Origin: Odiellus spinosus
Taxonomy: Eukaryota; Arthropoda; Arachnida; Opiliones; Phalangiidae
Length of the DNA: 64,000 nucleotides
NCBI GenBank assembly: GCA_963920705.1
Contig: OY987231.1
Coordinates: 18,143,024 to 18,207,023 of the forward strand
Reading direction: 5' to 3'
A program made the translations under genes and the position numbers. Each line of letters starts with the position of its first letter. The stretch's first letter is position 1. Below are positions 37,199 through 48,890 of the stretch, piece by piece. The notes beneath the pieces were generated by a model. The model made no database searches. It had not been told where the DNA came from and saw only the letters and a list, made by a program, of their open reading frames with translations.

Positions 37199-37537
37199 CA
37201 GAAGCCGATGAAACCCTCCTTTGAAGTCTACTACTCTAATGTTCCATATAGCGCTCCTCACTGTATGGGTAAAATTCCCAATTTTACGAGATCAGAGGGG
37301 TCCTACTTCATCCCCCCTGTCTACGCAAAATTCTAAATTCTCTCTCTCTCCACAAACGAGGACGTCTCTTTGACGAACTCCAAGGCTGCTAGAGATATTC
37401 GCTCGACGAACTCCCGCTCCGAAAATATCTACCATTAGGAGGCGTGCGAATCGCGCTTTTTGAAACTAACCCGTACAGAGAGGGGTAGACAAAACCCGGG
37501 AGTAATAGACTTCAAAGGAGGGTTTCATCGGCTTCTG
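37199..37537 (-). mobile_element. CAGAAG family MITE, copy 9 (subfamily B)
   Basis: Reverse orientation. 7-bp duplication ATTTACG (37192-37198, 37538-37544). Internal point changes near 37325-37365. Confidence 0.92.
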
Positions 37538-38151
37538 ATTTACGTTAAAGTATTGCAAAGTTGTGTAATATAATTAAAATTTTTGTATCGGCTACAACTA
37601 GTATCTAATCATAGAAATATTACCCAAATTGGTTAACATTTTAGCCCTCCCTTGAAGAAAAAAGAGAAACACACACAGTACAAGGTATATGAAATATTTT
37701 TTTTATTGTCGGAAGAATGAAAACGGCTTCCCGGTTATCTTTGGTCCAAAACTCGGTATATTTCTAATATTTGTTTCTTACGAGATACGAAGTTTATGAA
37801 ATAATATATCCTTATAGCTCGTTAGCGGTTGAAGCGAGGCGGCAGGCGCTCAAGCTGCGAAGTTTTAACGGTGAGCAAACGTCAAAGTCGATATTTTTGA
37901 TCCAACGGTGCGCGTTATAAAGGCTCAACGAGGACCACCGAAAAACACGTGTTTATTATTATTATTGCATGGTCTCCGTTACGACCCGAACCGAAACTCC
38001 AGAGACCAAAACTTTTACGATTGCTTCCGTATAAAACTAATTCTAAACTATATAACAAGTTGATCACGCCAACTATATTACCGTATCAAGTTTCTACTCT
38101 GAGACGAATCGATAGAATATTTTATCGAATAAATATTTCAATATATCTACG

Positions 38152-38156
<5 letters not shown>

Positions 38157-38192
<36 letters not shown>
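38157..38192. repeat. Long poly-T tract
   Basis: About 36 consecutive T. Other long A or T runs lie at 9279-9297, 22149-22170, 24068-24089, 33331-33350, 40919-40942, 48060-48079, 52568-52587 and 59023-59055. Some may be retroposon tails, but none has a recognisable body. Confidence 0.8.
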
Positions 38193-38363
38193 CATTTGCT
38201 TAGAAGCTTCTTCTTCGGGGTTTAAACCAATTTTTTTTATTATTCTATCTTATTTTATTACCTCGTGGTAATAAAATAACAAAAGTGATTTAGAGTAACA
38301 GAACCTAAATGAGTAGAAAAGTTCTAGCCATTGGTATTTAGTGTTAAAAAAAGTCAATAATGG

Positions 38364-38701
38364 CAGAAGCCGATGAAACCCTCCTTTGAAGTCTATTACT
38401 CCCGGGTCTTGTCTACCCCTCTCTGTATGGGTTAGTTTCAAAAAGCGCGATTCTTACGCCTCCTAACGGTAGATATTTTCGGAGCGGGAGTTCGTCGAGC
38501 GAATATCTCTAGCAGCCTTGGAGTTCGTCAAAAAAACGTCGTCGTTTGTGGAGAGAGAGAGAATTTAGAATTTTCCGTAGACAGGGGGTATGAAGTAGGA
38601 CCCCTCTGATCTCTTAAATTGGGAATTTTACCCATACAGAGAGGAGCGCTATATGGAACATTAGAGTAGTAGACTTCAAAGGAGGGTTTCATCGGCTTCT
38701 G
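38364..38701 (+). mobile_element. CAGAAG family MITE, copy 10 (subfamily B)
   Basis: 7-bp duplication ATAATGG (38357-38363, 38702-38708). Carries an extra GA step in the purine run near 38552. Confidence 0.92.
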
Positions 38702-38872
38702 ATAATGGTTCATACATATAGATATATTTAATAGACAGATTCGGAAATTCCCCACAGAGAAAATAACTCTAAGGAGTTCCCTTATTTTCGAAATTTTTAG
38801 GAACTAATTGGCTTCTATTTTAGAAATTTTATAGTCACTATAATTTAGAAAATAGGAAACATTTAAGCTACG

Positions 38873-39140
38873 GTCACACTAGCATCTCTTAATCGATTTG
38901 AAACGGTAAAGGGAAACCGATATTCGAATCGTCAGGAATCGTTTTAAGCGTCACGTGTTCACGCATTATCTATATAAATCGATTTATTGTAGCTTCATCT
39001 ATCGGTTGTTGAAACCGAATCGGTACGAAACTGGTTCCCGAAGCAGTTTCGAGAAATCGAATCAAATCGATTCGAGAAAAGACGACACTTGCGAAACGTT
39101 TTGAAACGGTTTAAATCGATTCCAACGCATCTCTAGTGAC
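38873..39140. repeat. Inverted-repeat element of the GGTCACACTAG type
   Basis: CACACTAGCATCTCTTAATC near the left faces the complement ending GCATCTCTAGTG at the right; AATCGATTTGAAACGG has an inverted partner GTTTAAATCGATTCC. Flanking copies of an ACTAATTGG...TTTTAG block (38801 and 39172) are direct repeats. Confidence 0.5.
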
Positions 39141-39713
39141 TAAAATTTCAAAAGTAGGAAACAATTAGTAACTAATTGGTTCCTATTTTAGAATTTTTAG
39201 TCACTATTTTCACCTATTGCTTGAATTGAAAGCCTTTTGGGTGTGAACCCTGAGAATATCATTAAGTCTTTACACACAAAATCTACTCTGATTTTTCACG
39301 AGAGGCGATTTCAAAAGACCAACCCCTTACTATATAAGGGGCATCGTTTTTTATGTTCGGTACAACGACGTACATTGTGCGGAATTCCATTAAGCTAAAT
39401 GGGTCCCATCTATCATTGTAAACGACAATTTTTTTTTGTACACGGGATATATATAATTCTGTGTATTTTGGTATTCAGCGCGCAACGAGTCAATCTAGAT
39501 TTTGTCGTAATTTTTCTCAATCACTTGAGTTTATAATTTACCAATTTTTTTATCCATAAACATTATTTTCCAAATATTATTGATCAAGAATACTGACTTT
39601 ATATTCTTTCTGTAGTAGTTAGATAACTTACGTGCAATATTTTGAAAACACCAACAGAAAAAAATAGTCGGCGACTCAAAGAAGAGAGATACAACATCTA
39701 TTATTACTAAAAG

Positions 39714-40030
39714 CAAGAATCCATTCAGGTTCCATAAGAATATGGGAGGGCCGCGATTCAATAACCATCCTCCCAAACTTTGTAGCAAAAGTTCGTCTGC
39801 TTCGAATCGATTTTTCAAGTAAATCGCTCCTGACATCTATATTATTAACCCGCGCCACTAACGACCTAACATAATATTTTGGGCAATAAAAATGGACCCG
39901 ACCGAAAAAAGATCTAAGCGTACAAATGTTGCGAAAATTGCGGACGAACTTTTGTTACAAAGTTTGGGAGGATGGTACCAGAGGCTAAAGCTATGCTCCC
40001 ATATTCTTATGGAACCGGAATGGATTCTTG
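39714..40030 (-). mobile_element. CAAGAATCC family MITE, copy 3
   Basis: Same inverted ends. Flanks CTAAAAG and ATAAAAG differ at one of seven bases. Closely matches the copy at 14708 but lacks a short duplication (ACCGTACC) found there. Confidence 0.87.
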
Positions 40031-41505
40031 ATAAAAGTAAAAAAGCCCTGTCGTTTAATACTACCAGCAAAGTTCGAGGTAAATGTATCGGTAAATTCTG
40101 ATTCGAGACACTCTAGCGGCCGCAGTCGCCTTGTAAATAGTGAAATCGAAAGCGCCACCCTTTGGAGAAATTCCAGAGTTGAGAGGGAAGACAATATAGA
40201 CAAGCGCGGCCCGCCTAAATTTCGTCCCTCTCTCCTGACACAATATATTGAGGAAGAATTCAAATCACTCGAGTCAGACAGGGATGATGACTTTTTTTTT
40301 TTTTTGGCAAGTTTTACGTCTTGAGCTATGACGTAAAAACTGGACCTTTGCTAATGGTATCAAGGAACGGGGCGTTGCTATTACCTAGTATGCGGCGGAG
40401 TGGGAGCTCCTTGGAGATATTTTCCATGCAGGGAATTTTCGAATCCGTCTGTTTTCTTTGGTTGGTGTTAGATATCTTTAACTTTCAGGCATTATTTTTA
40501 AAAACACCCAACCAACAGTATAAATAAAAACATGTAAAACAAAAAGAAAACTGACTTTAAACTCGCGGATAATTTACATTTTAGTATATTTTTGGTGGTC
40601 CTAACACGCTTCTGGGGAGAAATTTGTATTCTAAACGTTGAAATTGTCGCCGGAGAATATCTTTTTCCATTTAAAGTTGAATATTTTTTTCGCTTCCTCT
40701 TTTCTTTTTTTGATACTTTGAATTTCGGGATATTTTTTTTATTTATTTTCATTCAAAGCCCAAAGGAAAAAAGTCAAAACAGTCGGTGGAAAAAAAAATA
40801 AAAAAAAAAGTTACTTTCGAAAAACTTAGCTAGAAGGCTAAGCACGATCGCGTACTAGCAAAAGTTTAGATTTTCTTTCGTTTTTCTAGGGTACCAGCTG
40901 TGACAATTCTTCCCAACAATTTTTTTTTTTTTTTTTTTTTTCTTGGCTCTCTTTTTGTTCTCTTTTCCTACTCTTTACCGAACAGCCGAGCCCAATTCTT
41001 GTTTAGTTTACGGTATCAACTGTTCTTGATAGTTATCGAAAAAAAGTTCCATTTCTTTCACTTAAAAACCGTAGCGCGAAAGATCAGGCCAAGACCTAAG
41101 CTGAAATAAATACTTTTTCCTTCTTCTTGTTTTTGATTCTTTGACACTAAATTCTTGACGTTAAGTTTAGTTTACGCGTCTCGGCCACATTCTTTTGCAT
41201 TTCATTAAAAATCTCCGGTTGAAATGAACAATATTAAATTTAAATTCAGAGCGGATATGTCGAGTTGAAGTATATTGGATTATTTATACAACTAAAGGAA
41301 TAGTACCACGTGATTGTGGGAATATTACTGGGTTTTTTAACGGTAAAGATACTTACAATAAAATGTAAGAGTTCGTGAATTTTTAAATTTTATCCATTTC
41401 ATGGCGTAAAATCATATATTTTTGACGTTTTGAATTAAATTATTCACTAGATCGTGATACTATCCCTTTAAATATGAGATTATATTTAAGAACGTCAGAT
41501 ATGGT

Positions 41506-41843
41506 CAGAAGCCGATGAAACCCTCCTTTGAAGTCTATGACTCCCGGATCTTGTCTACACCTCTCTGTATGGGTTAGTTTCAAAAAGCGCGATTGGTACG
41601 CCTCCTAACGGTAGATATTTTCGGAGCGGGAGTTCGTCGAGCGAATATCTCTAGCAGCCTTGGAGTTCGTCCAAAAAAACCTCGTCGTTTGTGGAGAGAG
41701 AATTTCCAATTTTCCGTAGACAGGGGGGGAATGAAGTAGGACCCCTCCGATCTCGTAAAATTGGGAATTTTACCCATACAGAGAGGAGCGCTATATGGAA
41801 CATTAGAGTAGTAGACTTCAAAGGAGGGTTTCATCGGCTTCTG
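41506..41843 (+). mobile_element. CAGAAG family MITE, copy 11 (subfamily B)
   Basis: 7-bp duplication ATATGGT (41499-41505, 41844-41850). Both ends intact. Confidence 0.92.
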
Positions 41844-43084
41844 ATATGGTCTATAGAAATCTTTAAAATCGGTTTTAATGAATAAGATATTGAAATAACT
41901 TCGTATAGACTGTAATTTCTGGAAATATAAATATTGAATTATATTGTAGCCTTGATTGAAAGTAAATTATTGTTGAAAGATTTATATAAAGAGTTTCAAA
42001 ATATTTCGCAAGAGGTGAGCTTTCAGCTTGCAAACAGTTTTCAATCTGACGCATATTAAAAGATACCAAATTCAATACAAAAAACACACGGTTCCAACTT
42101 TTACTATCTAGTTGGAATAAAATCCTAAAGTGCATCTCCTGAATCCTGCGCAAGGATTTTAATTATATTTTTTGGGTTTTTCCTAACGCTAAGAGTATCA
42201 TCCTTCCAATAATAATTTATTTCACATTCATTGCGAGTGTCTTAATTAAAACTTTACTTACAAGTACACGAGTATACGCAAGTACGCTCTCAGTACGACC
42301 TTACGTCCATCCTTACCTAAACCTTTCCTTACATCACGTTAAAAAACTCTAAATAACTCTCAAATGCTATTTAAAGAATGGTCATTTAGAGGGCATCAGA
42401 ATTTCTACCGAAACCCACGGCTATTGTATACATCCTGACCATTGGGCCCATCCAACCGAACTGAAGAGGGGAAAAAATATATAAATTACTAGTGTACGGT
42501 ATACGCGATTGTTAGTTTTAGGACGTTGGTCCCCACTTATAAGTAACCATTGTCAGCGCGTGGCCAAGTATACGGTCTTATATACATCGTGACCGTGGCG
42601 GCATTCGAAACCTCTCCGCCCAGCCTACGAGGCTTAAAAACCACTCCAGAATGTCTCGTATTTCTCAGAAAGAAGGAAAAAAAAAAACATCTCGGCGTCT
42701 TTTTCGCCCTTCATCGCTTTAACCTTCCTTTTTAAGGCCTTCGTGGATTTTTTCGTAAGATTTTTAATATCACTTTCCGTCGTAAGAAAGACCCTATTAT
42801 TTTCAATTTCCTCTTTTTAGCTCGAGCTTTAGTCGTTATACGGATGTTGGATTTCGCCAGGTTACCAAACGCGCGATTGCAACGGTCGTTATAATTTTTT
42901 GTTTTTCAGGATTTTGTAACCGCAGCTACAAATTAAGGTTATATTTATATACGTACTATATACTTTTGATAGTACTCGTTTATTTTACTTAAATTCCAAC
43001 AAAAGAGCATGGATGGGTTGACAGTGGGATGTTGACAAACTTTTTATTGTTAGATTTAAACTATTGATCAGCTCGATCAGCTCT

Positions 43085-43550
43085 CGTCCTGTTTGCAATG
43101 ATCACCTATAGATCTTAATAGATAAAAACGAACATTTAACACTGATCACTTCTAAAGATCTTAATAGATAAAGAACATTTAACGATGATCATCTTGATCT
43201 TAATGAATAAAGACGAACATTTAACTATGATCACTTAGATCTTAATAGATAATGAACATTTAACGATGATCATCTTGATCTTAATGAATAAAGAGACAAA
43301 TTTAACAATGAGCACTTAGATCTTAATAGATAAAGACGAATATTTAACTATGATCACTTAGATCTTAATAGACAAAGAACATTTAACGATGATCAACTTG
43401 ATCTTAATGAATAAAGAGAAAAATTTAACAATGAGCACTTAGATCTTCATAGTTAAATGTTCGTCTTTATCTATTATCACTTAGATCTTAATAGATAAAG
43501 ACGACCGTTTAACAATGATCACTTAGATCTTAATAGATAAAGACGATCAC
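43085..43550. repeat. Tandem repeat, about 40 bp, imperfect, with one inverted unit
   Basis: Units of the form GATCTTAATAGATAAAGACG plus AACATTTAACTATGATCACT, about 10-11 of them. At 43447-43477 one unit is on the other strand (ATAGTTAAATGTTCGTCTTT). Confidence 0.85.
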
Positions 43551-45142
43551 GGATTAAAATCATTTTGGCGGGGGGGAGGGGGGCGAGCTGTACGCCCCAA
43601 ATTTGTGTTTGGTTATTGTTCATCAAGGGAAAAAACTTTAAACTCAACACCCCCATTTGACTTAAAACAAGAGTGTTTCTTTATAGCCACGAGGATAAAG
43701 TTTCAAAACTGAGGCAATTTCATTTGGCTGCAGTTCTTGATCCTATGCCCTCCGCATGTGGCCCAGTATATTTCAAAATATTTTCACCAAAATGCGGATT
43801 ATATTAGATAATAGTTCCCCTCAAAGTTGAATTTGTTTCCTCAAGAGTGTAATTTTTGGAATTTCTAACACTTTGTTTCTCTTTTCCGCCGAATGGAAAT
43901 AGGCTATAATATCTCTTATTTATTTTTATATCGTAGTAAAAGTTGGCTAGTTTCGTTTACGACTATAATACCGGGTTGGTTTTTGGCTATATAACTATAT
44001 ATTCTTGTTGTTATTGCGTTTTCCCTTTTTATCCACTCTGGCGTTCAGTTTTTCCACAGATGGGTGATCGACTTAATTGGGAGTCTCGTTGTAAGCCTTA
44101 TTCTTCGGCGTTATGGGTCGACTTCCAAATCCCCTCGGATCATTTATGGTGGCTCCTTACATTCTCGCGGGCCTACTTATACCAGGCTAAAAGAGAAAAC
44201 ACGAGCTTTTTCGTATACCCGATATTGCACCCTGGCGCCCAAGCCTCTAAACATAATCCAGTTGGCCCTATTTTTTTCCCAGAGCCACGAGGAAACCTTC
44301 CCGCGCGAGCCTATCGTATTCTATCTATACAAATTCTATTTTCTCTTAACAAACACCGCGCCAGAGATTTGGGAATGGTCCTGCTGGTGCCTTATCCAGC
44401 TGAGCACTTTCAGCCAGGGTTATTAAAAATTTGGTTTTGCCAGTAGGACGATGACGTCACTGCGAAAAATCAACACTGACGTTAAACAGTGAATGCGAAT
44501 TTTCAAATTGCACGGAATTTAAATATCGCGTCACTTCAGAATAACTTTAACCACCAAAATCTGATTCAAGATTCCTTGTTTAATTTTTTGATTCCTTTAA
44601 AGAAACTTTTCAAATCCATCATAATATATAAATATTTTCTTAATCTTAAAGCGCCCTTTGGATAATGTTAGATGTGGAATAGAACGTAGAGCTTTAGAAG
44701 GTACTTTTTACTTATTGGAGCGGTCTTGTTTCTGAATTTATTTTTTTATTTTTCTGTGTTCGGTGGGAATCCGGCAAGGTGTTCGATAGACGATGTCTAA
44801 AGAGGCGATTTTCTTCGTCAGATTTTTCTTTCGTGTTTCGGAGAGGACGATTTAGTTTTTTAGTTTTTTTCGATTTCTTTCTAGTGCCCAAAGGCTTTAC
44901 CCCCATTTTTTTGGCTCAAACTGACATCCTTGTCCGAGATTTCTTCGTTCAAATCCCCGGGATTTCACTCCGAAATCGATTCCTCGAGAATTGAAAAGCT
45001 GTTTATTCTCGGTAAGGATTTCAACTAAGATGAGGAGGAGCAAAAACTCTCGAAAAACTTGAATCAATTTCGAGACACTCGACATTTTTCCAACCCTCCT
45101 GATATTGTTATACAAATTTAAACATTTCAACAAGAGAAAAAA

Positions 45143-45213
45143 ACAAGGTTTCTTTGCGCAGGCGTAGTTTGGTAATACGATGTATATCTGCACATGCGCG
45201 GAGAAGACCTTGT
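45143..45213. repeat. 71-nt hairpin, weaker candidate
   Basis: ACAAGGTTTCTTTGCGCA faces TGCGCGGAGAAGACCTTGT across a 34-base loop. About 16 of 19 stem positions pair. No further support. Confidence 0.3.
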
Positions 45214-48200
45214 ATCATCCTAATTTGCATACCCCGATATGGAAGGTCTTCAGAACTGTTTATTGAAGAGCATTCGCAAGAACCAAATTTTACCCCCAAC
45301 TCAATTTACCTATAGTAATTAGTTCTTGTAAAATTGAAATCGCTCCTGCCCCTACAGACCTGGTTTTATATCAAAACGACATTGAGTACAAAGACCTATT
45401 TGATTTTTTTTTCCTATCATTTTTCTTCATTAATTGAGTAGGTATACGTAAGAATGGGTTGCAAGGGAGATTTTGGGCCAAAGATGGAAATTGTAAACGT
45501 GATAGTTCGAGAGTCAAACTCCTAGTTCGTGTTACGCGCCGTATAATTCGTCTTTTTTTCGTCGAAGCACGTCTCACGGCGTTTTGCTAAATCCGAAAAC
45601 GTTCGTTTAATGCTTTCTAGGTAGTCCTGTAATGGTGCGGAAATGAAATGAAACCAAAAAAATACGTAAGGCGGCTCGAAATGAGGCATTTTTCATTTTG
45701 ACACCCCCAAAATAAAATGGCTAATTGTTTCTGAGAAGAAAAAAAGCTGATTAAGCCTATTTCTTTAGTAAATTCCTCTTTTTTTATTGATTTTTAAAAA
45801 CGCCTCTTTCTCTCTTGTTTCTTCTTTTAAACGCCTTAAAAGTTCTTTTGAGTAAGAAATTAGAAAAGCAAAAAACCGTGACTAAAACCATAAATTTTTT
45901 TAAGCGTAATTTTTTTTTTTCGTGGTAAAATATATTCCGAACTAATGCGCGTAACGCGTGAAAACTTAATTATTCAAAAAGATGGCCTAGAACATAATTT
46001 TTTCGTTACATTTTTGCAATATTTCTTATCTCTGGTTTCACGTGAAATATTTCGGATTATTTTAGTTTTTAGAACAATGGGAAACCAAGAAGAGTTTAAG
46101 AAGGGATAGGAAAATTACTTAAAGTTCTTTTAACGTATATTTAATTAAATTAATTAAGATTATAACTTTTGCTCGTTATTTTGTTGTTAATTAACAAAGT
46201 TTCGATTTTGAGCCCGCTAAGCCTAACTCCATAATAAAGGGAAGCTCGTGCCGCGTGGTCGCGTGTCAAAATGTTAATCAAACTTAAAATTAGGCTTAGC
46301 TGAAATTTAGACATTTCTTTAAACTTTTATGGAATTTTCTACAATTTCGCCGTTTTATTTACAAAATTAGCTAAGTACAGTCCGTTAATTCGCAAACCAA
46401 GGTTGATAATTTTTTTATGTATGAAAAAGGAGTTAGCTTATCAGCTTCAAATTGCAAGTTTGTTAATTAACTGTAAATTAACGCTTAAAGTTTGGTGAAT
46501 ATTTTGATATTCAAAATCGATTAAAAATTACATTTTACTCGTTGATTTGGAGGTATATATCCGCGTGCTTAAACACTTCCAATTTCCCAATACTCCTTGG
46601 TTAAAGTTACAGCAAAGTATTCAGATTCCTTATTTTATTCTTAGCGTGCCCGAAATATTTTTTTTCTTATATCAAATGGGCCACTTTAACACCTTTTTTG
46701 CCCTCCCCCATCCCTTCTCTCTCTCTCTTTCTCTTCTTCGTTTTTTTCTTAAAGCGTTTCTCCATTGAGAGGCTAGTTAAGCCTTTTGCATATTCCTGAT
46801 GATTTTGTTTAGAAACGCAATTTTTCACCATCGACCTTTTCCTCCCCACACTTCACCGTGCGGCAAGAGGGATAAAAAAATCCTGGGTAAGAATTGTTAG
46901 ATGTTTGGGGCTTATGTTGGTCCCTTTCAATGTCGCGTGTGCTCAGGTGCGCGCTTTTCCTTACGCCTAAGATAGGTTCTGGTATTCGAGCATCCTCGAC
47001 TCTCTAGTTCAGGGTCTGAAGCGGCAACTTATTCGTTTGGATGAAACTCAAAATGGTTTCTGATTTTTTTTTTCGACCTTCCTTCCTTATACTCATACTG
47101 GATAGCCTTCAACCTTTGCTCGAACGAGTCGTCGCGTCAATGGCTGGTTTAGTTACGTAAATTCAAGGCTCGCGAGCATTCAAGGGTAAAATAATGACTA
47201 AATTGAGTTAAATTGTACTTAAAACTGAGCCCAGACAATTATTTAACATATTTACATACATATTTTATAATCGCCATTTTCGAAATATTTGAAATTAAAA
47301 TTCCCCGCAATACTACATCATCACACTATGGTCGCGTGGTTATTGTAGAGTCTACAGTTGATTCTCCCGGATTATGGCACGTGATAAGGTCGCTTTCGCG
47401 CCGTCTTTTTTGTAAAAGTACTTAATCCAGAAAGCCCTTCCTTTCGTGTGAAAATTATGATTCATTTCGTTGTAGAAATAGGAAAAAAAAATCATTATGA
47501 AGTTTCTTAAGAACGTGTCAACCCAGAGGTATAAAATTTTGAATATAGTGTTATAATATTATAATAAAACTAAAAATATAATCCATGGGCATTCGAAAAG
47601 GTTACTGTAGAAGACAGACACTTTAGAAAACTTGATAATGCTTCTGAAATTTGGAAAAAATAACTTTATCTATATAGGAAAAGAATATATATAGCTGAAT
47701 AGCTGGTTCCTCCGGATTATTTTCAAGCGTAGCATTTTTTTTTTTCTTTTTTTACCTTTGCTAAGCGATAAAAATGAACATACGTTAGGCTTAGCGGAAA
47801 AAAGCTTTTAAATAAATTATGTCAAGGGATCATACCCCCAGAAACCTCCTACATATATTTATAGTGTCTATATCCTACCTGCAGGAATCCCTAACAAGTT
47901 TTAAGCGGTTAGAAGTTTTTTGTAATTTTTTTTATTTTTTATCTCGTTTTTTAAATTATTGATTAAAAGCAGTCGCCACTAATATTTAGCACGTGACTCT
48001 AGCTCATTAGGCGGTCTTAAGCTCGTGTAATTAATTAAGCGTCAGTACGATGAAGTATTCTTTTTTTTTTTTTTTTTTTCACGCATCTCTTACCCGGTCG
48101 GGTCTGGTTGGGATAATTAAGATTTATATCATAGTGAAATAATGGCTTACGCGCTGGAATTTTGTTTTTGATATTTAGAAATTACATTAAATGAGATATC

Positions 48201-48364
48201 TTGGTTAATCATGGAGAAATATTCCAACATACCGCGTACTAAATTACTCGTGTAATTAGAGAGAAATGAAAGAGTGAAAAAGAAATAAGTTAAAAAAAAT
48301 GTAATACAAAATAGTTTGTGGTTTTTATTATTTAAATCAAGAACTCTTTTATGTACCTAAATTG

Positions 48365-48890
48365 TTAAAGGGAGAATGCAACCTAACGACAAGTGAATTT
48401 TTTATCGATTTAAATAACCCTAATCCACCAGTAACAAAAATTACAAACAAATATTTAACTAGAAATGAATTAAAAAAAAATTACCCGCAAAATAGGCTTA
48501 GCTGGATTTATAGTGATACTTAAATCTTTCGCATTGAAGGGTCAGCGACCAATCGAATCTGATTGGAAGTCTCGCCGTAACGACGGGCCTTTACTCATAG
48601 TTCGCTGACCCATCAATGCGAAGAAATTCAAGCTCTCCATGAATCCAGCTAAGCCTATTTTTTAGGCTTAGCATGAAGATCCTGATTTCCCCATATACCT
48701 GCCATTAATCAATGCCATTGGTCGCTAGTCTTTATATGGGGAGTTCAGGATCGCCATGAATCCAGCTAAGCCTATTTTTTATTTATTTTTGTTTTAATTT
48801 TTGTTTTAATATTTGTTTGTAAATATTTTTACGGGATTAGGCCTAGTTAAACGATAAGGAATAGATAAAAAATGTGCATTCTCACTCCTA
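48365..48890. mobile_element. TTAA foldback element (GAATGCAACC type), copy 4, double centre
   Basis: Left edge TTAAAGGGAGAATGCAACC; right edge GTGCATTCTCACTCC decayed. A second short foldback at 48661-48780 (TAGGCTTAGCATGAAGATCC to GGATCGCCATGAATCC) follows the first core in tandem, so the element holds two hairpin centres. Confidence 0.7.

Larger units (their letters stand above)
32472..43084. other. Gene-less DNA rich in MITEs
   Basis: Contains seven listed MITEs and several simple-sequence runs. Open frames at 33563, 34912, 37949, 40592 and 41875 show no family motif. No gene recognised. Confidence 0.5.

Noticed and set aside
43943-44446. 167-codon open frame
   Set aside because: No motif, a second frame is open over the same DNA, and composition is not gene-like.
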